64,000 nucleotides of DNA, from NCBI GenBank assembly GCA_035627955.1, contig DASPKU010000008.1, forward strand, positions 1-64,000, written 5' to 3'. Under the pieces are notes generated by a model, which was given only the letters and a program-made list of their open reading frames with translations, was not told the origin of the DNA and did no database searches. Both the position numbers and the translations under genes were made by a program. The DNA is from Phycisphaerales bacterium. Lineage in GTDB: Bacteria > Planctomycetota > Phycisphaerae > Phycisphaerales > UBA1924. Shown one piece after another: positions 26,601-37,177 of this stretch (position 1 is its first letter; the number at the start of each line of letters is the position of its first letter).

Positions 26601-27595
26601 CGCTCGGCGATCTGGTGACCGTCGGCGACATGACCGTGATCGCCCCGACGATCCGCCTGCTGCGGCGCGAGGCCGCGACGCTCATCCGCGTGGGCGAGGG
26701 CGAGGTCGGCGACCGCGGCCTTGACTTCGTCGCGGGCGGCGAGATCGACTTCCAGGGTGACGTGAGGCTCGGGGGTCCTGCGGGCTCACCCGCGCCCACG
26801 TTCGCCGACGCCGACGGCGTGATCGGCGACCCCGTGGTCAACCTGTTCGAGATCACGCAGAGCAAGACCAGCGAGACGAGCCTCTCGGCCCTCGTGCTCG
26901 ACGGCCAGGTGCTGGACCAGAAGACCACGCCCGCCGTCGCACCGCCACCGCCGCCTCCCCCTCCTCCGCCGCCTCCTCCGCCGCCCCCCCCGCCGCCGCC
27001 TCCGCCCCCGCCGCCCGCGGACGAGCTGGCCGGCGCGGTGCCGCCCCCGCCGCGCTTCCGCGACACCGTGCAGCCCAAGGTCTACGACGTCGGCCTGCTC
27101 ACCCAGCTGGGCATCGCCGGGCGCGGCGTGCGGCTCGAGGAGGCCCGCGCGGCCCTCGGCGGGCGCTACGAGTACAACGACATGCCCGCGGACATCGAGG
27201 ACTTCGGCGGCAGCCGTGCCTTCGCCGCGACCCGTGTCGATATCGAGTCGGTCATGCGGGTGGCCGCGGCGTACCGGCAGGTGATCGGCACCACGCCCGA
27301 GCGCACCGGCGAGGTGAGCCAGGCCCTCAGCGACGCCGCGGGCCGCTACTTCACCCTCACGCAGGCCACGGACGTGGACCCCGCCGCGTTCCGCAACTAC
27401 CTCGAGACCACCCCCGAGGAGCGGGCGACGCTGGCGCAGGTGCAGCAGCTCGAGAACCTGCTGGCGGACATCCGCCGGCTGGGCCTCGCCGAAGTCGAGT
27501 ACCGCCAGGCCCGCTCACGGGTGCTCTCGCAGATAGCGTCGGACAAGCTGCCGGCCGATGTGCTGGCGCGGGCGATCGAGAAGCCGCGGTCATGA
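23603..27595 (+). CDS. Filamentous-haemagglutinin-type exoprotein (TpsA) with polyproline and C-terminal domain
   Basis: 1330 residues from the ATG at 23603 (GGAGGG ahead). Signal peptide to about residue 33. The TPS secretion domain is clear: QASFSRNGSTTTITAGNNAIINYNSFNIGQGEAVRFVQP and LTANGQVYLVNPAGVFFGQNSVVNT. Residues about 160-1100 are a right-handed beta-helix-like run of short repeats (NSGTI, GGKVSVTSHSG, DVTLEA types). Residues 1114-1138 are 25 prolines. The last 190 residues (RFRDTVQPKVYDVGLLTQLG onward) are helical and resemble no domain I know. Known: TpsA proteins are adhesins or toxins. The Pro run may act as a wall- or pore-spanning spacer before the terminal domain; this is inference. 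Confidence 0.9.
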   Translation: MKTRRNSLPMRHATLLTLVAGSMLGVAREAVAGPEGAQVVRGQASFSRNGSTTTITAGNNAIINYNSFNIGQGEAVRFVQPGASSRVLNRITGSTPTKIEGTLTANGQVYLVNPAGVFFGQNSVVNTAGFYAAAGKISDADFLSGVNHFSNVTGPVVNQGMIDSGTVALIGARVANSGTIVANGGMVTTVVGNDVMIREGRGGIYVKVDGKQVNTAAGPVNANPGVAGTTASLENTGTISARGGIVTLAAGDALSLAIANKGMVSAPGGKVSVTSHSGTVRNTGTITASVESGQAGSVVVQAPRVINSGTVAAVSSSGASGYAEVTSSRETRLESGSVVSAAGGSGVADAGEVLIHSYHGGTTVAAGATVDVSGGELGGDGGFAEVSGAKLAVYGTVKGDTAEGYESATVLFDPFNIYIGNGKGNNDNEVDDGTVEDTDGPGDTFVITPDAIEGFNGDVRLEATNDIIVGENINKTNGGLTLEAGNDIRFGFEGDMSFEMLDIRANFLNFKAGHSIVDNRLLGTALTATAGDIITEGTTGDVDFGLATVPNGRTLSITQAQSKFVGASEFGFVGNPTGTNLVVRITDGFLIFGGDFGGTSGYQNILSVDAHATEFLRVEDDLDIGTTANLRSNGNVEIDGFIHAGQSINLHAGQDGTGDVKFISAGQSLWGDTIALRAGSNTGLATARVDALTNSPTFAASAGPGTRPQSFTFEQDAAITNADLPTADQFGSMLMGMTYVVRSNDSSVTVSNGSYFDATSLTLDSETGSFINDPLNVFSLDVFGDAILSADVSSIGDQHYHDATWLVGDRTLSASTVIFDGPVNPYVTISNITEGEPGVAAPQASLTINGNMVDHGAIGNILPLDFLHVTGSTFMDGGLVHTLGDQMYDGSVILGADQLLESDEDGTIRFGDTVDGAFDLTVRTTEGGLIVFNGDVGGQTALVDITLSTAGEDGSREVPDKATIVGERSISIRSRDFTMGQNEKFTTLGDLLINSSRQATLGDLVTVGDMTVIAPTIRLLRREAATLIRVGEGEVGDRGLDFVAGGEIDFQGDVRLGGPAGSPAPTFADADGVIGDPVVNLFEITQSKTSETSLSALVLDGQVLDQKTTPAVAPPPPPPPPPPPPPPPPPPPPPPPPPADELAGAVPPPPRFRDTVQPKVYDVGLLTQLGIAGRGVRLEEARAALGGRYEYNDMPADIEDFGGSRAFAATRVDIESVMRVAAAYRQVIGTTPERTGEVSQALSDAAGRYFTLTQATDVDPAAFRNYLETTPEERATLAQVQQLENLLADIRRLGLAEVEYRQARSRVLSQIASDKLPADVLARAIEKPRS
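26942..27016. repeat. Run of 25 proline codons in the TpsA gene
   Basis: All codons are CCN, mixing CCG, CCT, CCC and one CCA, so the run is selected at the protein level rather than being a simple DNA repeat. Confidence 0.97.
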
Positions 27596-27619
27596 GGTGA
27601 GTGAATATTGAGTGCGACG

Positions 27620-27653
27620 ACGACGCAGGGCGTGGGCCCTGCGTCGTTTCCTT
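27620..27653 (+). terminator. Intrinsic terminator of the TPS operon
   Basis: A perfect 12-bp stem (27620-27631 with 27636-27647) and 4-nt loop is followed by TTCCTTT, 24 nt past the TpsA stop. Confidence 0.9.
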
Positions 27654-27665
27654 TGCTGGAATTAG

Positions 27666-28793
27666 CTAGCGGTACGCACAAATCGCATCCCACCCCGCCT
27701 GAACCGCCTCTCGCTCGGGATTGCGGATCACCGCCGCGCGTCCATCTGGAAGCGGCACGACAATGCGAAGGTCGCCACCGAGCGTCTTTTTGTCCTCGCG
27801 CATGAGGTCGATCAGGCGACCAACCTCAGGAAGACTCGGTGCCGATGTGGGAAGGCCCGCAGCCTGCACAGCCTTGCGAACGACTTCCGCAAGCGCGCGA
27901 GGCGCAAGCCCCAGGCCGGCCGATGCAGTCGCGGCCGCGATGAGGCCTAGCCCCACGCATTCGCCGTGGCGCAAGTCGGTCAGCGACTCAATCACGTGGC
28001 CGAACGTGTGGCCAAGGTTGAGCAGGGCTCGTCCACCGTCTCGGTCCGCCGCTTCCTCGCGTTCATCGCCTGCGACCACAGTTGCCTTCACCTGCACGTT
28101 GCGATTGATCAGCTCGGTAAGCGGGCCTCCCTCGATCGCGGTGACCGAGGCAAGGTTCGCAAGCGTCCACTCCCAGAGCGCGTCGTCACCGGTGTGTCCA
28201 GCAATCAGCCCGTGCTTGAGGCACTCCGCGATCCCCGACCGGAACTCACGCGCGGGAAGCGATCGGAGCATGTCGACATCAACGATCACGCCCGCGGGCT
28301 GCCAGAACACCCCGACCACGTTCTTCTTGAGCGAGCCGTTCACCCACAAGTTCACGCCGGTTTTCCCGCCGACGCTCGCGTCGACCATCGCCAGCAGCGT
28401 GGTGGGGCAGTGGATCACAGGCACGCCGCGCCGGTAGGTTGCGGCCACGAACCCGGCCAGATCGCAGAGTGCGCCGCCGCCGATCGCGATGATCGGGTCG
28501 GTGCGCTCATGCCGGACAACCGCGAGCTGCTGGAGCAGCACCTCGGCGTTTGCCAGCGTCTTGCACGGCTCACCACCCGCGATTGGAAGCCGCGTGGTTG
28601 CGAACCCCGCCGCAGCGAGCGACCGCTCGGCTGAATCGACCATTGCCGCGGGCACGTTCGAGTCGGCGATGATTGTCGCCCGAGTGCCGGGCGTCGCGAG
28701 CGCACCGCGTGCGACCTCTCCAGCACGGGCGAGCAGCCCCTGCCCGACATGCACGTCGTAGCTGCGGGCACCCAGTTGGACGCGGATCGGCAT
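27666..28793 (-). CDS. aroB: 3-dehydroquinate synthase
   Basis: Second step of the shikimate pathway: DAHP to 3-dehydroquinate with NAD+ and zinc. 375 residues from the ATG at 28793. Landmarks: AIGGGALCDLAGFVAATYRRG, the NAD-binding and phosphate segment PTTLLAMVDASVGGKTGVN, FWQPAGVIVDVDML, the Zn-ligand region RSGIAECLKHGLI (Glu) and LLNLGHTFGHVIE (His), and LRHGECVGLGL (His). Length matches the family. It follows a lipoprotein gene by 11 nt and may be cotranscribed with it. Chorismate from this pathway feeds MqnA/MqnE-type menaquinone synthesis as well as aromatic amino acids. Confidence 0.97.
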   Translation of the reverse strand: MPIRVQLGARSYDVHVGQGLLARAGEVARGALATPGTRATIIADSNVPAAMVDSAERSLAAAGFATTRLPIAGGEPCKTLANAEVLLQQLAVVRHERTDPIIAIGGGALCDLAGFVAATYRRGVPVIHCPTTLLAMVDASVGGKTGVNLWVNGSLKKNVVGVFWQPAGVIVDVDMLRSLPAREFRSGIAECLKHGLIAGHTGDDALWEWTLANLASVTAIEGGPLTELINRNVQVKATVVAGDEREEAADRDGGRALLNLGHTFGHVIESLTDLRHGECVGLGLIAAATASAGLGLAPRALAEVVRKAVQAAGLPTSAPSLPEVGRLIDLMREDKKTLGGDLRIVVPLPDGRAAVIRNPEREAVQAGWDAICAYR

Positions 28794-28804
28794 GCTGGAT
28801 GAGT

Positions 28805-29449
28805 CTAGAACCCGCCGCCCCCGAGCTTCTGGTACGTCTCCAGCGCGAAGCCCTCCAGCTGCGCCCGCCGCCGGAGGCGTGCCATTGCCTCGCCCTTGTC
28901 GCCCGCCTCCGCCAGCAGCCACGAGACCAACCCGTCGTGCGTCGGGTGCAGGTGCCAGTACGCCTCCGTCTGCCACCGCTTCGCCCCGCCGGTCACCAGC
29001 ACCAGGGCCTCGGGCCCTCGCCCGGCCGCGCGGGCCTCCTCCGCCGCGGCGAACGCCAGCCCGCCCAGCCGCTGCCAGAAGATCTCCGTATCCGCCCCGT
29101 GCGGCAGTTCGCGCTCCAGCAGCAGCGTGGCATCAAGCACCGCCCCGGCGAACGCGGTCGCGTTGAGCGAGGTTGGCGTGATCTCGCGGACGGGCGCCGG
29201 CGCCACGCCATTGCCCGCCGCGGCCGCGGCCTTCAGCGACTCCAGCATCTCGAACCCAAGGTCGATGCACTGGTCGAGCGTGAGTCGTTTCGCCCGCCAC
29301 TCGGTGGCGATCTCCATGGACGCCGTCTTACGTCCACCCGCGGGCGAGACCACGATCGCGTACACCCGCTCCGCTGGCCCCGGTGGGGGCTTGCACGCGG
29401 GCAGCATCAACGCGAGAAGGACCAGCAGCACAGCAGAAACGCGCGGCAT
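28805..29449 (-). CDS. Lipoprotein of unknown function upstream of aroB
   Basis: 214 residues from the ATG at 29449, chosen because it opens a good lipoprotein signal (MPRVSAVLLVLLALMLPAC, Cys19). The mature part has a beta strand with VYAIVVSPAGGRKTASMEIATEWRAKRL, a region with LDATLLLERELPHGADTEIFWQRLGGLAFAAAEEARA and a C-terminal helical block. No family is recognised. It precedes aroB by 11 nt in the same direction. Confidence 0.65.
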   Translation of the reverse strand: MPRVSAVLLVLLALMLPACKPPPGPAERVYAIVVSPAGGRKTASMEIATEWRAKRLTLDQCIDLGFEMLESLKAAAAAGNGVAPAPVREITPTSLNATAFAGAVLDATLLLERELPHGADTEIFWQRLGGLAFAAAEEARAAGRGPEALVLVTGGAKRWQTEAYWHLHPTHDGLVSWLLAEAGDKGEAMARLRRRAQLEGFALETYQKLGGGGF

Positions 29450-29514
29450 GCTTGCAGCGTACCGCGCGTCGCTCATCCATGGAATGCGCCCGGGATCGCC
29501 CAGTGGACGAGGAC

Positions 29515-30354
29515 TCAGGGCTTCTTCGCCGCCCCGCCCGCGGGCTTGGCCGTGAACGTGATGTTCGCATCCGCCCACACTTCGACCTTGCCGGGCACCA
29601 CCGGCTCCTCACCGCCAGCGCCCCCGGACTCGCCGCCCATGCGGTTGCTCATCTGCGCCATCTGCCCGTAGCGGGGGTACCAACCGCCCATCTGCGATGT
29701 TGTCGTCGCGGTCTCCACGCTGGTAATCTCCAGGTCGAGCGCCTCGGCCAGCACCGCGGCCTTGCGGCGGGCCGCCTGCACCGCGAGCTTGATCGCCTCC
29801 TCGCGGGCTGCGATCGCCTCGCGGATGCCGAAGGACACGTAGTCCACGCGGTTGCAGCCGGCGCTGAGCGCGGCGTCGATGGTCTTCGGCACCGCCTTCA
29901 GGTCCGACGTGCGGACGCGGACCATGATGCTTGCGTCATACGCGACGATCTGTCGCACCTCCAGGCCATTGCTGGGCCGGTACTCGTCGTACCTGGGGGT
30001 GAGCTGCACGGTGCCGGTCTGCAGCTCCAGGTCCGGCAGGTTCAGAGCGCGGATCGCCTTCAGCGCGGCGTCCATCGCCTTGTTGGCCTCCGCCTGCGCC
30101 TCCGACGCGGTCTTCGAGATGATCGACACGCCCACGGAGATGTCGACGTAGTCGGGCGTGCGCTCCACGCGGGCGGTGCCGTTGGAGCTGATGGTGGTCT
30201 CCTTCACTTCGCTTGCGGCGAGTGTGCCAGAGGCATCGGGAGGCAGGGCGCGCCCGGGACGGGTGATGTCCTGCGCCGAGGCGCTCAGCGGCATGAGGGC
30301 AAGGGCGGCGAGGATCGCGGTCCGGGAGAGGCGGCGACTGGTGGTGAGGTTCAT
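29515..30354 (-). CDS. Exported SIMPL-domain (DUF541) protein
   Basis: 279 residues from the ATG at 30354 (AAGGAG ahead). Signal peptide ends ALMPLSASAQ. The SIMPL/DUF541 pattern is clear: ISSNGTARVERTPDYVDISVGVSIISKTASEAQAEANKAMDAALKAIRAL, LQTGTVQLTPRYDEY, YDASIMVRVRTSDLKAVPKTIDAALSAGCNRVDYVSFGI and AIAAREEAIKLAVQAARRKAAVLAEALD, as in BP26/OmpB-like proteins. Known: secreted or periplasmic oligomeric proteins; biochemical role unsettled. The tail is Gly/Ala/Lys-rich. Confidence 0.9.
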   Translation of the reverse strand: MNLTTSRRLSRTAILAALALMPLSASAQDITRPGRALPPDASGTLAASEVKETTISSNGTARVERTPDYVDISVGVSIISKTASEAQAEANKAMDAALKAIRALNLPDLELQTGTVQLTPRYDEYRPSNGLEVRQIVAYDASIMVRVRTSDLKAVPKTIDAALSAGCNRVDYVSFGIREAIAAREEAIKLAVQAARRKAAVLAEALDLEITSVETATTTSQMGGWYPRYGQMAQMSNRMGGESGGAGGEEPVVPGKVEVWADANITFTAKPAGGAAKKP

Positions 30355-30433
30355 GGGTGTGTGCTCCTTGTGCTGAGTTGTACGTACGAGGCGTGGGGGA
30401 GTGCCGAAGCGTGTGACAGAGTGGTTACCGAGT

Positions 30434-30461
30434 GAAAACACCCGCTGGCGAGCGGGTGTTT
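30434..30461 (-). terminator. Intrinsic terminator after smc
   Basis: A perfect 11-bp stem (30436-30446 with 30451-30461) and GGCG loop is followed on the minus strand by a TTTTC-type run, about 60 nt past the smc stop. Confidence 0.85.
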
Positions 30462-30477
30462 CCGAAGCGTTTACTCG

Positions 30478-30505
30478 TATAGGTCCTTTGAGTCCTATAG
30501 GTCCT
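30478..30505. repeat. Short 9-bp-period repeat
   Basis: TATAGGTCC, TTTGAGTCC, TATAGGTCC in tandem between the smc stop and its terminator. Lower GC than the surroundings. Confidence 0.6.
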
Positions 30506-30519
30506 GTGAAAGCGGGCTC

Positions 30520-34605
<4,086 letters not shown>

Positions 34606-34611
34606 GGGCAA

Positions 34612-34617
34612 CCTCCT
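34612..34617 (-). promoter_or_regulatory. Shine-Dalgarno site deciding the smc TTG start
   Basis: AGGAGG on the minus strand, 6 nt before the TTG at 34605. It is the only good site near the conserved N-terminus. Confidence 0.85.
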
Positions 34618-34830
34618 GTTGCTGGACGCGGGCCTCCGGCCCCGGGGAGACCACAAGATATCGGGCCCGCGGGCCGCCTGCACGCTCGGAGTAGGGGTGG
34701 GCGGCCCAAACGCGGCGGTATTCGGGCTCTGGGCGGGATCGTCCGGGAAAACTGGCGTTTGCGCGGCCGGGCGGGGGTGGGGGGTGGGGCGGCGGGGCCT
34801 GCGGCAGAGCCATTCCAGCCAATGTCCGAG

Positions 34831-35040
34831 CCGCAGGGTTACGGCGCGAAGCCGCACGGTCGCGGCGCAGCCCTGCAAGGCCGCAGCGGAGCGCCGAAGG
34901 GCCGCGGCGCGCTCCGGCAAGGTCGCCGCGCGGCGCCGCAAGGTCGCGGCGCGGCCCTCCAAGGTTGCAGCGCGGCGCTGCAAGGCTGCGGCTTGGCTCT
35001 GCAGGGTCGCGGCCCACCGAGGCAAGGCAGCGCAGGCGAG
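34831..35040. repeat. Ten tandem 21-bp repeats upstream of smc
   Basis: Ten consecutive 21-bp units built around GCAAGGTCGCGGCG, with several substitutions per unit but no length change. Period 21 gives seven codons in any frame, so open frames here show heptads (AATL-RR-type). It starts about 225 bp upstream of the smc start. It is not a CRISPR array: units abut without spacers. Confidence 0.85.
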
Positions 35041-35075
35041 TGGTGGGGCCGAGGGCCTCGACACCTATTCAGTCC

Positions 35076-35708
35076 TCAGCCCCGCGACGGCGGATTGACC
35101 ACCGGCTCGCCCCGCGACCACACCTCGATCACGTAGTAGTCCCCTGGCTCGACGTGGCTCACCCCCGTTGAGAATGAAGCCGCCTGTCGCTCGGCTTCGT
35201 CCTTTGTCGAGAGCAGGCACCATTCGTTCGTCGCGATAGTCTCGGCCATGCTGTTGCACGAGAGCGGCGAACAGTCGAAGTGGGGCATCATCGGTGCTTG
35301 CGTTTCGCTAGCCGGTGATCCAAGCGAGCCGCCGATGCAGTCATAACCGAGAAACTGAAAGTCGGACGGAAGCGGTTCCGGGCGGAACTCGCCGACCCAC
35401 CCCGGCACCGCGAACTCCTTCGCGGCACCTGCTACGAACCGCCGAGTCAGCAGCTTGTGGGCGAAGACCGTGTACTTGTCGCGATGTGGGGGCGAGATGA
35501 AATCAAGGCACTCAAGCGCTGCCGCGAGGGTGTCGTAGCGACCCCAGCCGTTGAAGGTCCAGTGGTCGAACTTGACCTCCGGCTCGCTGCTGATGCAGTT
35601 GCTGACACTGGCGATGGCACGGACGTGCGCCGCCTTATGCCAGTCGGGACGTGCCTCGACCCGCTTCACCACATAGCCAAGAAAGTACATGTCGGACGCA
35701 GCAGACAC
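35076..35708 (-). CDS. Hypothetical protein
   Basis: 210 residues from a GTG at 35708 (GGGGG ahead; an ATG lies six codons downstream). Aromatic- and Cys-rich soluble-looking sequence: MYFLGYVVKRVEARPDWHKAAHVRAIASVSNCIS, FDHWTFNGWGRYDTLAAALECLDF, FQFLGYDCIGGSL, and a C-terminal GDYYVIEVWSRGEPV. No signal peptide and no family that I recognise. It lies between smc and tal in the same direction. Confidence 0.65.
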   Translation of the reverse strand: MSAASDMYFLGYVVKRVEARPDWHKAAHVRAIASVSNCISSEPEVKFDHWTFNGWGRYDTLAAALECLDFISPPHRDKYTVFAHKLLTRRFVAGAAKEFAVPGWVGEFRPEPLPSDFQFLGYDCIGGSLGSPASETQAPMMPHFDCSPLSCNSMAETIATNEWCLLSTKDEAERQAASFSTGVSHVEPGDYYVIEVWSRGEPVVNPPSRG

Positions 35709-35741
35709 TCCGTCCCCCTCAATGCCCTCTCGGTTCCGCCT

Positions 35742-36386
35742 TTATCCAAACGCCTTCTTGTAGTCCGCCACGAACTTCTCGAGCCCCTGGTCCGTCAGCG
35801 GGTGCTTCATGCACGCGGTGATCACGTTGAGGGGGCAGGTGGCGACGTCCGCCCCCGCCAGCGCGCAGTGCAGCAGGTGGTTGGTGTGGCGGATGCTCGC
35901 CGCCAGCACCTTGGTCTCCATGCCGTAGTTGTCGTACACCTGGCGGATGTTGCGGATGAGCTCCATGCCGTCCTCGCCGATGTCATCGAGGCGCCCGATG
36001 AACGGCGAGACGAGGTACGCGCCGGCCTTGGCGACCATCATCGCCTGGAGCGTCTGGAAGCAGAGCGTCATGTTGGTCTTGATGCCCTGGTCGCTGAACG
36101 CCTTGCAGGCCTTGAGGCCGTCGGTGGTGCAGGGGAGTTTGACGACGATGTTGGGCGCGATCTTCGCGTGGGCCTCGCCCTCGCGCATCATGCCCTTGAA
36201 GTCGGTCGAGATGACCTCGGCGGACACGGGGCCGGTGACGATCTTGCAGATGTCGGCGAGGCGCTTGGAGTAGTCCACGCCCTCCTTGGCGATGAGGGTG
36301 GGGTTGGTCGTCACCCCGTCGAGGACGCCCAGGTCGTGGGCCTGCTTGATTTCGTCGATGTTGGCCGTGTCTACGTAGATGAGCAT
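35742..36386 (-). CDS. tal: Transaldolase (short, FSA/TalC-type)
   Basis: 214 residues of the small class I aldolase family. Landmarks: MLIYVDTANIDEI, GVTTNPTLIAKEG, EVISTDFKGM, the Schiff-base lysine in NIVVKLPCTTDGLKA, NMTLCFQTLQAMMVAKAGAYLVSPFIGRLDD, and VLAASIRHTNHLLHCALAGADVATCPLNV. Known: transfers dihydroxyacetone between sugar phosphates in the pentose phosphate pathway; some members are fructose-6-phosphate aldolases. The sequence does not separate the two with certainty. Length matches the short family. Confidence 0.93.
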   Translation of the reverse strand: MLIYVDTANIDEIKQAHDLGVLDGVTTNPTLIAKEGVDYSKRLADICKIVTGPVSAEVISTDFKGMMREGEAHAKIAPNIVVKLPCTTDGLKACKAFSDQGIKTNMTLCFQTLQAMMVAKAGAYLVSPFIGRLDDIGEDGMELIRNIRQVYDNYGMETKVLAASIRHTNHLLHCALAGADVATCPLNVITACMKHPLTDQGLEKFVADYKKAFG

Positions 36387-36408
36387 GGTGGCAGTCTAGG
36401 AAAGGCGT

Positions 36409-36450
36409 CCACCGCGGAGGTGCGCGGCGGGAGCGGAGTGGCGCGGAGTT
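36409..36450. repeat. Partial copy of the ACCGCGGAG element
   Basis: ACCGCGGAGG, then GCGCGG, AGCGGAG and GCGCGGAGTT units just upstream of tal. It corresponds to one end of the palindromic element. Confidence 0.65.
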
Positions 36451-36464
36451 GATGCATTTGACAA

Positions 36465-36497
36465 GAAGTCCCCAGAGCGGGCGATGCAGGGGACTTC
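36465..36497. other. Perfect 9-bp inverted repeat between element copies
   Basis: GAAGTCCCC (36465-36473) pairs with GGGGACTTC (36489-36497) around a 15-nt loop. It joins the partial copy to the next full copy. No T run follows; it may be part of the mobile element. Confidence 0.5.
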
Positions 36498-36625
36498 ACC
36501 ACGGAGCTTCGCGGAGTGGGCGAAGGTGCGCGGAGAAAGGCAGGAAGAAAGAGCAAAGCCTCGTCCTCCCCCTTCCGACTCCGCGGAACTCCGCCTCCTC
36601 CGCGCAACTCCGCGGTAGTGCCTCT
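36497..36625. repeat. Full intergenic copy of the palindromic element
   Basis: Begins ACCACGGAGCTTCGCGGAG, ends AACTCCGCGGTAGTGCCTCT, about 130 bp. Both ends align with the element inside smc (34127-34317). It fills the gap up to the stop codon of the rhodanese-like gene. Confidence 0.85.
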
Positions 36626-37107
36626 CACTTGGACTCCGTGCCCTCGATAGCCCCGCCCGTCACCCGCCACTGGTACAGCCCGCCCGCCATCATCGCGACG
36701 TTCTCGTACTCCAGCTCCATCATCCGCTTCACCAGCGCCCGCGGGGCCGCGGATGAGCCGTCCTGGCCGTAGACGATGATGTTCTTGTACCGCTCCAGCC
36801 CCGCGTCCCGCGGCCCCTTGGGCTTCACCTGCGACAGCTGGAGGTTGCGCGCCCCCGGGATATGCCCCTTGGCGAACTCCGCCGGCGGGCGGGTGTCCAG
36901 CAGGACGATGACGTCGTCCTTGCCCTTGGACCGCTGCAGGTCCAGCAGTCGCTTGACCTCGGCCACGCTCACCTGGTGCTTGTCCACGTCCTTGTCGCTG
37001 ATGGGCTGCGAGCAGGCCGTCAGCATGAAGAGGCCAAGCACCCCCAGAAGGGTGGCGGTGAAGGTGGTCCAACCAGCTGAACGGAGGGGGCGAACGTTGG
37101 TCGTCAT
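36625..37107 (-). CDS. Rhodanese-like lipoprotein without catalytic cysteine
   Basis: 160 residues. The lipoprotein signal ends GLFMLTAC (Cys32). The rhodanese fold is clear: VSVAEVKRLLDLQ, VIVLLDTRPPAEFAKGHIPGARNLQLSQV, and a C-terminal VAMMAGGLYQWRVTGG. The active-site loop, normally C-x-x-G-x-R, reads YGQDGSSAAPRA, with no Cys, so sulfurtransferase activity is unlikely. It may be a binding domain at the membrane. The stop codon abuts the palindromic element. Confidence 0.88.
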   Translation of the reverse strand: MTTNVRPLRSAGWTTFTATLLGVLGLFMLTACSQPISDKDVDKHQVSVAEVKRLLDLQRSKGKDDVIVLLDTRPPAEFAKGHIPGARNLQLSQVKPKGPRDAGLERYKNIIVYGQDGSSAAPRALVKRMMELEYENVAMMAGGLYQWRVTGGAIEGTESK

Positions 37108-37162
37108 GGCTGGCTAGGGTACTGGCCCCGGAGCGGGTTGTCCGGTCGGGGGGGTAGGGGTG

Positions 37163-37169
37163 AAGGAGG
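37163..37169 (+). promoter_or_regulatory. Shine-Dalgarno site deciding a TTG start
   Basis: AAGGAGG, 8 nt before the TTG at 37178. The upstream in-frame GTG at 37160 overlaps this site and so is unlikely. Confidence 0.7.
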
Positions 37170-37177
37170 TTCGTGAC

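Larger units (their letters stand above)
34606..35075. other. 470-bp upstream region of smc
   Basis: No supported gene. It contains the smc ribosome site and, further up, ten 21-bp tandem repeats (34831-35040). The smc frame stays open through it, but the ribosome site and protein start argue against an extension. Confidence 0.6.

Noticed and set aside
26942-27016. Sequencing or frameshift artefact in the proline run
   Set aside because: The frame continues cleanly for 190 codons to a stop followed by a strong terminator, and codons are mixed.
34831-35040. CRISPR array
   Set aside because: The 21-bp units abut with no spacers and each differs; no cas gene is present.
34606-35064. N-terminal extension of smc through the 21-bp repeats
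   Set aside because: AGGAGG and the TTG at 34605 stand exactly at the conserved SMC N-terminus; the extension would add only heptad-like repeats and Pro-rich sequence.
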